Source: Sideroxyarcus emersonii
Lineage (GTDB): Bacteria; Pseudomonadota; Gammaproteobacteria; Burkholderiales; Gallionellaceae
NCBI RefSeq assembly: GCF_021654335.1
Contig: NZ_AP023423.1
Location: 528,001 to 592,000, forward strand
DNA: 64,000 bases
Direction of reading: 5' to 3'
This document shows positions 27,842 to 35,086 of this stretch, one piece after another. The notes under the pieces are model-generated. The model did not search any database and had not been told where the DNA came from. It saw nothing but the letters and a program-made list of their open reading frames with translations. Positions within the stretch are counted from its first letter, which is position 1; each line of letters starts with the position of its first letter. Position numbers and translations under genes: made by a program.

Positions 27842-29227
27842 ATGGGAAAAGATATCCGCGAAGACATCGCCTGGGCACAGATCAACAAGGATGTGCTCAA
27901 GAGCCTTGAATCGCCTCGCAAACTGTATTGGGTGATTTTGCTGGTGGCCATTGCCATGGTGGGCGTGGCCGTGGGCTGCGAGATCTATCAGTACAACGTC
28001 GGCCTTGGGGTGGGCAATTTTGATAACCCCAATGTGTGGGGGCTGTACATCGCCACCTTCATCTTCTGGATCGGCATGAGCCACTCCGGCACGTTGCTGT
28101 CGGCGATCCTGCACCTGATGCATGCCGACTGGCGCAAGCCGATCTACCGCTTCGCCGAAGCGATGACCACGTTCTCGCTGATGACGGCCGGCTTGTTCGT
28201 GATGGTGCACCTGGGGCGCCTGTGGCAGGTTTACTATGCGCTGCCCTACCCGAGCGAGCGCTGGGTCTGGCCCAACTTCCAGTCCCCGCTGCTGTGGGAT
28301 GCGATGGCGATCTTCACTTACCTGAGTTCGTCCGTTCTGTTCCTGTACATCGGCTCGATCCCGGATCTGGCCATCTGCCGCGACAACATCCACCAGGGCT
28401 GGCGCAAGAAGCTGTATACCCTGCTTGCGCTGGGCTGGGAGGGTACCGACCGCCAGTGGCGCAACTTCCGCATCACCTACCTGACCATCGCATGCTTCCT
28501 GATCCCGCTGGCGGTGTCGGTGCACTCCATCGTGGCATCGGACTTCGCCATGTCGCAGCAGCCAGGCTGGCACGTGACCTCGTTCCCGCCGTACTTCGTG
28601 GCTGGTGCGCTGTACTCCGGTTGCGCGGCGATCATCACGCTGTTCATCATCCTGCGCTATGTGTTCAGGTTCGAGGAATACATGACGCTGCCGATCCTGA
28701 GGAAGACGGTGCGCCTGACCTTCGCCATCGCGATGGTGTGGACCTACCTGAACTGCATCGAATTTGCCGCGACATGGTACAGCCATGATGAGGCAGCCAA
28801 GGCTGTGCTGATCGAGAAAGCGACCGGTCGCTTTGCACCGTTCTTCTGGGGCATGATCTTCTGCGGTTCCGTGGTGCCGTTCGCGTTGATGGTCAAGAAA
28901 TGGCAGACCAGCATCCCGGTGATGTTCGCCGTGTCGCTGTTGCTGAACCTGGGCATGTGGCTGGAGCGCTGGATGATCGTGGCACCGACCTTCTCGCATG
29001 GCTATTACCCGTGGACATGGGACGAGCACATGTGGCCCAGCATGGTGCAATGGGGCATCGTGTTCGGCAGCTTCGGCTGGTTCACCCTGCTGTTCATGGT
29101 GTTCTGCAAGGTCGTGCCGTCGGTTTCCATGTATGAGGTCAAGGAAATGGTGTATCACCGCAGTCTGGCGAAAAAGAAAGAAGAGCAGGCTGTAAAGGAA
29201 GAACTCGCTGTGAAGGGAGCCAACTAA
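27842..29227 (+). CDS. actC: Alternative complex III NrfD-like membrane subunit ActC
   Basis: This 461-residue protein has about ten predicted membrane helices of the NrfD/PsrC family. WIGMSHSGTLLSAILHL near residue 77 is the conserved quinol-site helix, and YPWTWDEHMWPS marks the periplasmic loop typical of ACIII NrfD subunits. ActC and ActF are the two quinol-interacting membrane subunits. It lies 24 bp after actB2 and abuts actD. Confidence 0.92.
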   Translation: MGKDIREDIAWAQINKDVLKSLESPRKLYWVILLVAIAMVGVAVGCEIYQYNVGLGVGNFDNPNVWGLYIATFIFWIGMSHSGTLLSAILHLMHADWRKPIYRFAEAMTTFSLMTAGLFVMVHLGRLWQVYYALPYPSERWVWPNFQSPLLWDAMAIFTYLSSSVLFLYIGSIPDLAICRDNIHQGWRKKLYTLLALGWEGTDRQWRNFRITYLTIACFLIPLAVSVHSIVASDFAMSQQPGWHVTSFPPYFVAGALYSGCAAIITLFIILRYVFRFEEYMTLPILRKTVRLTFAIAMVWTYLNCIEFAATWYSHDEAAKAVLIEKATGRFAPFFWGMIFCGSVVPFALMVKKWQTSIPVMFAVSLLLNLGMWLERWMIVAPTFSHGYYPWTWDEHMWPSMVQWGIVFGSFGWFTLLFMVFCKVVPSVSMYEVKEMVYHRSLAKKKEEQAVKEELAVKGAN

Positions 29228-29758
29228 ATGAGCAAACGTTACTTGCTTGCCCTGTATAACAATTTCGACGAAGCCGAAGCCGTCGTCAGCGAACTGCGCA
29301 ATTCCGATATCAAGGGTTTTGACGCAGCCGATGACCTGGTGGTGAAGTCGCCGATCGAACATCCGGAAGTCGAGGAATTCCTCGGCGAGAAACCGGTGAA
29401 AGTGCAGTGGTTTACCTTGGGCGGAGCCCTGACGGGCGGTTTGTTGGCATTCACGCTGATCGCCGGTTCGCAGGCCAGTTTCTATTCCCAGATGAAGGGC
29501 GGCAAACCGATCGTGCCGATCCCCCCGGATCTGGTGCTGACCTACGAGATGTTCATTCTGGGCGGGGTGTATATCACGGTGCTGGGCTTCCTGATCTGTG
29601 CCGGGTTGCCGGCGCGCCGTTCGCCGCTGTATAGCGCCAAAGTGTCGGAAGACCAGATCGGTATCCTGGTGAAGGCCGAAGACGGTTCCGTGGCCAAGCT
29701 CAGGGAGATCTTCACCAAGCACAAGGCATTGGAAATTCAGGAAGAGGCAGGCAGATGA
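29228..29758 (+). CDS. actD: Alternative complex III subunit ActD
   Basis: This 176-residue protein has an N-terminal soluble domain (KRYLLALYNNFDEAEAVVSELR, DUF3341-like) followed by two membrane helices (residues about 60-80 and 105-128). This is the ActD layout: a cytosolic domain plus two-helix anchor. It starts right after the actC stop and overlaps actE by 4 bp. Confidence 0.9.
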   Translation: MSKRYLLALYNNFDEAEAVVSELRNSDIKGFDAADDLVVKSPIEHPEVEEFLGEKPVKVQWFTLGGALTGGLLAFTLIAGSQASFYSQMKGGKPIVPIPPDLVLTYEMFILGGVYITVLGFLICAGLPARRSPLYSAKVSEDQIGILVKAEDGSVAKLREIFTKHKALEIQEEAGR

Positions 29759-30291
29759 AAAAAATAACTTTAGCAATTGCGTTACTGGTTGCACCTGCGG
29801 TGGCTCAAGCATGGCCCTGGTCCAAGGACATGTCGGAGCAGATCAGCGTCAAGCCGCAAGAGAGCGTCAATCCGGCCAATCCCGGCATGGCAACCTATCC
29901 GGAACATTCGGTGCCAGTGCAAGGCACGGCCAGCTTCGTGAAGGACATGGAAGCGGCCGACAAGCAGAAGAATCCCGTGCCGGCCACGCAGAAATCGGTC
30001 GAGCTGGGAGGCCGCCTGTTCGGTATCTATTGCACTCCCTGCCACGGCTATGCCGGCAAGGGTGACGGGCTGGTGGGGCAGAAGCTGGTGCTGCAGCCCT
30101 ACAACCTGACCGCCGACCAGACCAAGCAGCGCAGCGATGGTTTCATCTGGGGGATGATGACGTTCGGCGGCGCGGTGATGCCACCGTATGCCAACGACCT
30201 GTCGCCGACCGAGCGCTGGCATGTGGTCAACTATGTGCGCAAGGTGCTGCAACAGGGTGGCACTGTGCAGGCCAACGTTAACGGCCGGTAA
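29755..30291 (+). CDS. actE: Alternative complex III monohaem cytochrome c subunit ActE
   Basis: This 178-residue protein has a signal peptide (ITLAIALLVAPAVAQA) and one haem motif CTPCHGYAGKGDG near residue 92. The axial Met is probably in FGGAVMPPYANDLSP near residue 140. ActE is the monohaem partner that can pass electrons on to a terminal oxidase or soluble carrier. It has no obvious lipobox, unlike the ActE of some other lineages. Confidence 0.9.
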   Translation: MKKITLAIALLVAPAVAQAWPWSKDMSEQISVKPQESVNPANPGMATYPEHSVPVQGTASFVKDMEAADKQKNPVPATQKSVELGGRLFGIYCTPCHGYAGKGDGLVGQKLVLQPYNLTADQTKQRSDGFIWGMMTFGGAVMPPYANDLSPTERWHVVNYVRKVLQQGGTVQANVNGR

Positions 30292-30308
30292 CCAAGGGGG
30301 AATTGAGT

Positions 30309-31325
30309 ATGCTTTCTTACAGTAATTGGTCGGTCCTGACTGCCAGTTTTGTGGTGGTCACTTACCTGGCGTTGAGCGGCGTGGCCTTGTGTTCGGTGCT
30401 GTATCTGGTCGGCGCCAAGTGGCGCTTGCAGGTCGGGCAACTGGGCGTGTCCTTGTATTCCTTGTTCCCGCTGGCGTTCGTGCTGCTGGTGATCCTGCTG
30501 ATCGGCGGCGAGCATACGTTCCCGTGGATCGGCCACGTTTCGCATGGCGAAAACGTGCACATGCCGGGCTGGTACACCCTGCCTCTGCTGGCTGCGCGCG
30601 AAGTGATCGGCATGCTCACGATCATGTTCGTGTGGCGCACCTTCATCAAGCGTCAGGCAGTCATGGATCGCAGCGAAGAGGATCGTGCTAAGTTCCATCA
30701 TGTGGCCTGCTGGGTCCCGTTCTTCACCGTGTTGTATGCCACCATGGTGGCGTGGGACTTCGAGATGACGCTGAAGCCTTCCTGGCACAGCGCGATCTAC
30801 GGCATGCAGAACCTGGTCAGCAACTTCGGCATGTTCCTGTCTTTCCTGGTGATCTGGATCTACGTGCTGAACACGCGCGACAGGCTGGTGAAGCGGGTCG
30901 ACGAGTTCATCTACAACTATATGGCGCAGATGATGCTGGCGTTCACCTTGCTGTGGATGTACACCTTCTTCGCGCAATACCTGACGATCTGGTACGGCAA
31001 CCTCGGCGACGAGCGCGATCGCATAGATGCCATGCAGAACGGCGACTTCAGCGTGCTGTGGTGGTCCATGATTGCGTTGAAATTCGTCATCCCGTTCGTG
31101 TCGCTCTGCTTCCCGGTAACGCGCCACAGCCCGAAGGCGACAGTGGCGGTTGCCGCCGGCATCATCGTCGGCACGCTGCTTGAGCGTTTCGTCTGGATCG
31201 CGGGCGTCAACGGCACCGGATCCATACCGGTTCTGTGGGGAGGACTGGTCAGCATAGGTGTCATCATGGTAGGGTATCAACTGGTGCGCAGCACAATGGT
31301 GCGTAACCAATTGATAAAAGGATAA
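30309..31325 (+). CDS. actF: Alternative complex III membrane subunit ActF
   Basis: This 338-residue protein has about ten predicted membrane helices and resembles a shortened NrfD protein. It contains WIGHVSHGENVHMPGWYTLP, AREVIGML and the segment LLWMYTFFAQYLTIWYGNL, which is typical of ActF. The ATG at 30309 has a suitable AGGGGG ribosome-binding site 8 bp upstream; a TTG two codons earlier is less likely. It is the last act gene; sspA follows after 8 bp. Confidence 0.92.
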   Translation: MLSYSNWSVLTASFVVVTYLALSGVALCSVLYLVGAKWRLQVGQLGVSLYSLFPLAFVLLVILLIGGEHTFPWIGHVSHGENVHMPGWYTLPLLAAREVIGMLTIMFVWRTFIKRQAVMDRSEEDRAKFHHVACWVPFFTVLYATMVAWDFEMTLKPSWHSAIYGMQNLVSNFGMFLSFLVIWIYVLNTRDRLVKRVDEFIYNYMAQMMLAFTLLWMYTFFAQYLTIWYGNLGDERDRIDAMQNGDFSVLWWSMIALKFVIPFVSLCFPVTRHSPKATVAVAAGIIVGTLLERFVWIAGVNGTGSIPVLWGGLVSIGVIMVGYQLVRSTMVRNQLIKG

Positions 31326-31333
31326 TTTGCTAC

Positions 31334-31933
31334 ATGATGACTTTGTATTCGGGGACGACCGATCCCTATAGCCACCGTTGCCGCTTTGTTTTGTTCGAAA
31401 AAGGTATGGATTTCCAGGTCATTGACGTGGATGTCTATAACAAACCGGAAGACTTGGCGGTGATGAACCCGTATAACACCGTGCCGGTGCTGGTCGAGCG
31501 CGACCTGATCCTGTACGAGGCTAACATCATCAACGAATACATCGACGAGCGCTTCCCGCATCCGCAGTTGATGCCGCCGGATCCGGTGATGCGGGCGCGG
31601 GCGCGCTTGTTCCTGCATCGCTTCGAGAATGAGCTGTTCTGCCATATCCCCGGCCTGGAGAGCGGCAACGCCAAGGTTGCGGAGAAGGCGCGGGCTGCGG
31701 TACGCGAGAACCTGACGCAGATTTCGCCGGTGTTTTCCAAGCAGAAATTCATGCTGGGCGACGAGTTCTCCATGCTCGATGTGGCGATCGCCCCGTTGCT
31801 GTGGCGCCTGGACCACTACGGCATCCAGCTGGACAAGGAAGCGGCGCCGTTGATGAAATATGCCGAACGGCTGTTTTCGCGCCCTGCCTACATCGAGGCG
31901 ATGACGCCTGCCGAAAAGGCGATGCGTAAGTGA
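31334..31933 (+). CDS. sspA: Stringent starvation protein A
   Basis: This 199-residue protein has a glutathione-S-transferase fold. The SspA N-terminus is TLYSGTTDPYSHRCRFVLFEKGMDF, then NPYNTVPVLVERDLILYEANIINEYIDERFPHP. SspA binds RNA polymerase and alters transcription in stationary phase and stress. It usually follows the bc1 genes in betaproteobacteria, but here it follows ACIII. The start could also be the next ATG at 31337. Confidence 0.94.
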   Translation: MMTLYSGTTDPYSHRCRFVLFEKGMDFQVIDVDVYNKPEDLAVMNPYNTVPVLVERDLILYEANIINEYIDERFPHPQLMPPDPVMRARARLFLHRFENELFCHIPGLESGNAKVAEKARAAVRENLTQISPVFSKQKFMLGDEFSMLDVAIAPLLWRLDHYGIQLDKEAAPLMKYAERLFSRPAYIEAMTPAEKAMRK

Positions 31934-31949
31934 TCGCAGCAGGCTCGGC

Positions 31950-32354
31950 ATGAGCGAACCGTCCACCAAGCCTTATCTGATCAGAGCCATCTACGACTGG
32001 TGTGCCGACGCCGGCTACACGCCTTATCTGGCGGTGCAGGTCGACGACTACACGCAAGTACCGATGGCTTACGTCAAGGATGGCAAGATCGTGCTGAACA
32101 TCGGCATGGATGCCGTGCGCAACCTGCAGCTGGGGAATGAAGACATCACCTGCGGCGGCCGCTTCGGCGGCGTCGCACACCAGCTCATCGTTCCAGTGTC
32201 CGCCGTGATCGGTATTTTCGCCAAGGAAACGGGACAGGGCCTAGTGTTCCAGGGGCAGGAATCCTCTCCCATCGGTTCGGCGGTCACCAGCCCGGACGAG
32301 CCGCCTGACGATCCGCAGCCACAAGGCAAGCCGACCCTGAGGGTGGTGAAGTAA
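31950..32354 (+). CDS. sspB: ClpXP adaptor SspB
   Basis: This 134-residue protein starts with the SspB substrate-binding domain (KPYLIRAIYDWCADAGYTPYLAVQVDDYTQVP and ARFGG-type CGGRFGGVAHQLIVP). A Pro-rich linker follows, and the C-terminal ClpX-binding motif is KPTLRVVK. SspB tethers ssrA-tagged proteins to ClpXP. It follows sspA by 16 bp and ends in a strong terminator. Confidence 0.95.
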   Translation: MSEPSTKPYLIRAIYDWCADAGYTPYLAVQVDDYTQVPMAYVKDGKIVLNIGMDAVRNLQLGNEDITCGGRFGGVAHQLIVPVSAVIGIFAKETGQGLVFQGQESSPIGSAVTSPDEPPDDPQPQGKPTLRVVK

Positions 32355-32355
32355 C

Positions 32356-32388
32356 AAAAAAGCCGCAGAAGACTCTGCGGCTTTTTTT
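32356..32388 (+). terminator. Bidirectional Rho-independent terminator between sspB and rpoH
   Basis: AAAAAAGCCGCAGA, a 4-base loop AGAC, and TCTGCGGCTTTTTT form a stem of up to 14 pairs. T-runs follow on both strands, so it can stop both sspB (plus) and rpoH (minus) transcripts. Confidence 0.95.
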
Positions 32389-32405
32389 ATCGTGCAACAA
32401 CCGGA

Positions 32406-33275
32406 TCAGGCGGCAGCGGGCAAGCTCAGCAGCGTCTGCATCTTGCTCAACGCCTTCTGCTCGATCTGGCGGATGCGTTCGGCGGACACATTAAACTCGG
32501 CAGCGAGCTCATGCAGCGTGGCGGCATGCTCATCGTTGTCGCGCAACCAGCGAGCTTCCACGATACGGCGGCTGCGTTCATCCAGGCTGGCAAGGGCTTG
32601 CGCCAATCCCGCTGTATGCAGGTGCTCACGTTCGGCCGCCTCCAGGATACTGGAAGGTTCATGTTCGGCATTGTCGGCCAGATAGTTGATGGGGGCATAG
32701 CTGTCGTCCTCTTCGCCGGCCAGCGGCTCGAGTGCCACTTCATGCCCGGCAAAGCGTGCTTCCATCTCCACCACATCGTGCTCGCTCACGTTGAGCTGAG
32801 TAGCGATCTCGCTGACCTGCTGCGGCCGCAGCGGTTCCAGACCTTCCTTCATGCTGCGCAGGTTGAAGAACAGCTTGCGCTGGGCCTTGGTCGTGGCGAT
32901 CTTTACCATGCGCCAGTTGCGGATCACGTATTCGTGGATCTCGGCGCGTATCCAGTGCAGCGCGAACGACACCAGACGAACCCCGCGCGACGGATCGTAG
33001 CGTTTCACGGCCTTCATCAGGCCGACGTTCCCTTCCTGGATAAGATCCGCCTGCGGCAGGCCGTAGCCGGCATACCCGCGTGCGACGCTGACGACGACGC
33101 GCAGGTGAGAAAGCACTAACTGACGCGCTGCGTCCAGATCGTTTTGTGTCTTGAGGCGTGTTGCCAAAGACAACTCTTCCTCATGGGTAAGTACGGGAAA
33201 GCGATTCACCGCCTGCACATACCCCTCAATACTGCCGATGGCGGACGGTATTGGTAGACTCATGGCTGAATTCAT
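32406..33275 (-). CDS. rpoH: Heat-shock sigma factor RpoH (sigma-32)
   Basis: This 289-residue sigma factor shows region 2 (HLRVVVSVARGYAGYGLPQADLIQEGNVGLMKAVKRYDP), the sigma-32-specific RpoH box QRKLFFNLRS near residue 133, and region 4 (LHELAAEFNVSAERIRQIEQKALSKM). The ATG at 33275 has a strong ribosome-binding site (GAGGAGGAAATGCC) and gives the normal family length; a longer frame upstream would run through the promoter. The promoter carries a CIRCE operator. The Tn7-like element lies immediately upstream of that promoter and leaves it intact. Confidence 0.95.
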   Translation of the reverse strand: MNSAMSLPIPSAIGSIEGYVQAVNRFPVLTHEEELSLATRLKTQNDLDAARQLVLSHLRVVVSVARGYAGYGLPQADLIQEGNVGLMKAVKRYDPSRGVRLVSFALHWIRAEIHEYVIRNWRMVKIATTKAQRKLFFNLRSMKEGLEPLRPQQVSEIATQLNVSEHDVVEMEARFAGHEVALEPLAGEEDDSYAPINYLADNAEHEPSSILEAAEREHLHTAGLAQALASLDERSRRIVEARWLRDNDEHAATLHELAAEFNVSAERIRQIEQKALSKMQTLLSLPAAA

Positions 33276-33297
33276 GGCATTTCCTCCTCTTAAAGCA

Positions 33298-33327
33298 ATT
33301 CTAGCACTCGGGCGATTCGAGTGCCAG
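33298..33327 (-). promoter_or_regulatory. rpoH promoter with overlapping CIRCE (HrcA) operator
   Basis: CTAGCACTC-N9-GAGTGCCAG (33301-33309 and 33319-33327) matches the CIRCE consensus TTAGCACTC-N9-GAGTGCTAA. On the minus strand TGGCAC (33321-33326) and TAGAAT (33298-33303), 17 bp apart, fit a sigma-70 promoter, so the operator covers the space between -35 and -10. HrcA binding there should repress rpoH until heat shock. Confidence 0.87.
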
Positions 33328-33382
33328 AAATCGAAAAAGTTCGATGGCAACCGGGCGGGGGGCCATTTGTAAGTGGCCCGCG

Positions 33383-33420
33383 AAAATACAGCGGAAGACA
33401 AAAAAATACAGTGGAAGACA
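33383..33420 (+). repeat. Two 18 bp direct repeats, candidate TnsB sites at the left transposon end
   Basis: AAAATACAGCGGAAGACA (33383-33400) and AAAATACAGTGGAAGACA (33403-33420) differ by one base and are spaced 20 bp. This spacing resembles the adjacent TnsB-binding repeats of Tn7-like ends. A TGT at 33368-33370, preceded by CCATT, could be the terminal trinucleotide and target-site copy. I could not find the matching inverted repeats on the right side, so the assignment is tentative. Confidence 0.45.
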
Positions 33421-33502
33421 ATTGTCTCCCTTTGGCTGCCATGAAAACGCATAGCAATTGCATGATTTCATGGCGGGAAGTTGGACGAATGGGGGCGTTG
33501 CT

Positions 33503-34474
33503 ATGACTTCAAAACGCCCAATGTTGTCATTTGTGCCGCCTCTGTTACCAAACCAGACTATTTACTCTTGGGGATCAGTCTTCCATGAGATGTCAGGGAA
33601 TTCAACCGTCGACCAAACGCGCCTACAGCTGTTTGGTACGGCTAGAGGCAGATGGGATTTCCACATCCCATCACATCTGAACGAGTTGTGCTCGAGCACC
33701 CAGCTACGTTTAGGTACGCCTGAGATCATAGTTCGGGACGCAACCATAATCCCTTATTACACCCAGTTTCGTGACCCAAGCGTTGCAGCCAATGTTTTAG
33801 ATCAGGTCAGACGTAACAGCATCGGAGGACTGGCTAGGGATATTGGGATGACCAGGTCGGCATCCACCGCACATCCTCCAAGGCGTAGCTGCAATGAATG
33901 TGTTCTCGCCGACGAAGATAAATACGGGTTTGCTTACTGGAGGCGAGACCATCAATTGCCTGGGGTACTGGTATGTCAGACACATGGAAAGCCACTCTTG
34001 GAATTACCGTATGGCCGAGATTCAGTTCAAAGAGAAATATTCCTATGGCCAAACGATGACTGGAATTTAAGGGAAGCTCAGTTAATACTGAACTGGTCGG
34101 ATGCAACGCTGAATGCGTTGCAGCACCTCGCGCAACTTGCCGCAGACATGGCAGGAGGGCATTTGGACGGCGGGTATTCAATGCAGAAGATGAGGAACAC
34201 TTGCCTATCGGCCCTACAAGAACGAAATCTGATCGCGACTGATAGATCACTGGACCTTTCACATGCATTGCGAGACTACGGGGACCACTACGCCCCTCTC
34301 AAGGGACTCCCAGAATTTACCTCTTCCTTACAACGGTCAATTGAGCCCGTCCTATTCCTTCTAGGCGGCAACGAGCACCGTACACACCCCTTGGAGTGGA
34401 TGTTGATCATTGGTTGGCTGTTTGGAGATTGGGCGACATTTCGAAAGGCATATGAAAGATCAATAGATGCATGA
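33503..34474 (+). CDS. Second TniQ/TnsD-family protein (short, target-selector type)
   Basis: This 323-residue protein has a TniQ N-terminal domain: the start LSFVPPLLPNQTIYSWGSVFHEMSGNS and a zinc-binding set CNECVLADEDKYGFAYWRRDHQLPGVLVCQTH (CxxC...CxxH near residues 130-160). TniQ/TnsD proteins pick the target and recruit TnsC. It is shorter than the TnsD of the same element and reads in the opposite direction at the far end of the cargo. I chose ATG 33503 after a GGGGGCG stretch; ATG 33458 would add 15 residues. It may give a second target pathway, or be a remnant of another element. Confidence 0.78.
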   Translation: MTSKRPMLSFVPPLLPNQTIYSWGSVFHEMSGNSTVDQTRLQLFGTARGRWDFHIPSHLNELCSSTQLRLGTPEIIVRDATIIPYYTQFRDPSVAANVLDQVRRNSIGGLARDIGMTRSASTAHPPRRSCNECVLADEDKYGFAYWRRDHQLPGVLVCQTHGKPLLELPYGRDSVQREIFLWPNDDWNLREAQLILNWSDATLNALQHLAQLAADMAGGHLDGGYSMQKMRNTCLSALQERNLIATDRSLDLSHALRDYGDHYAPLKGLPEFTSSLQRSIEPVLFLLGGNEHRTHPLEWMLIIGWLFGDWATFRKAYERSIDA

Positions 34475-34514
34475 GATTGGTGGGCCGCAATTGAATTCCT
34501 AAGGAGATAGCCCC

Positions 34515-34955
34515 ATGAAAGCAGCTAAGAAAAAGAGCAGGAAGTTGGCCGCACTAGTATCGGCTTTGTCTAGTATTCCCAACATTTGGAGCGCAAGCTC
34601 TGTCCAATCTGAGCCTGAAAAATGGTTAAGCAGCTGGCAGATTTACAAAACAGTCGAAGCGAGAATCCAGCCAGAACTCTTCGGATATCACTTTGTTGGC
34701 TACGATATTCGTGGTGGTCATGGAGCAGTCTCTAGCAAGATTGATAAATTTGATCCGGTGACGATGTGCGGAGTTACGCGAAGCGGTCGTGTTTATCAGC
34801 TATTAGGCCTGCCTGGAGTAAATCCGGATGCCCAATATACGTTGGATGCCTGGATTCATAGGAACGAATTGGTCATGGAGGAAGCGACCGAAGAGTTCGT
34901 CCAGCATTACAAAATCGATTTGGAGCGATTGCGGAAAATCGCTCCTCAGCCTTAG
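34515..34955 (+). CDS. Hypothetical small basic protein of the transposon cargo
   Basis: I do not recognise this 146-residue protein. It starts with a Lys-rich stretch (MKAAKKKSRK) and has GYHFVGYDIRGGHGAVSSK in the middle and a charged helical end. It follows the second TniQ gene by 40 bp and has a good ribosome-binding site (AAGGAGATAGCCCC). The spacing suggests joint transcription with that TniQ protein, so a role in transposition or target choice is as likely as a defence role. Confidence 0.6.
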   Translation: MKAAKKKSRKLAALVSALSSIPNIWSASSVQSEPEKWLSSWQIYKTVEARIQPELFGYHFVGYDIRGGHGAVSSKIDKFDPVTMCGVTRSGRVYQLLGLPGVNPDAQYTLDAWIHRNELVMEEATEEFVQHYKIDLERLRKIAPQP

Positions 34956-35000
34956 CGGACAGTGGTAACTAACCGAGAAATGTCATTCTCAAGCGTCCGC
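34922..35000 (+). other. Nested hairpins at the 3' end of the small cargo gene
   Basis: GGAGCGATT (34922-34930) pairs perfectly with AATCGCTCC (34937-34945) around a 6-base loop inside the last codons. Just beyond, GCGGAC (34955-34960) can pair with GTCCGC (34995-35000) and encloses GAGAA/TTCTC. There is no T-run, so termination is uncertain. These elements separate the TniQ-small-protein unit from the STAND gene, which starts 87 bp later. Confidence 0.4.
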
Positions 35001-35086
35001 TCTTCAAAGTTTAGAATGCGCTATTCTGAATAATTTCTAGATTGATAATTTATCGCGGTGGTTAGTCGACAAGATATACTTTTGAG

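Noticed and set aside
24689..29812. Very long minus-strand open frames (667 and 952 codons) opposite the act genes
   Set aside because: They lie opposite actB1-actD, whose motifs are intact. The frames are His/Arg/Gln-rich shadows of GC-rich codons with no family resemblance.
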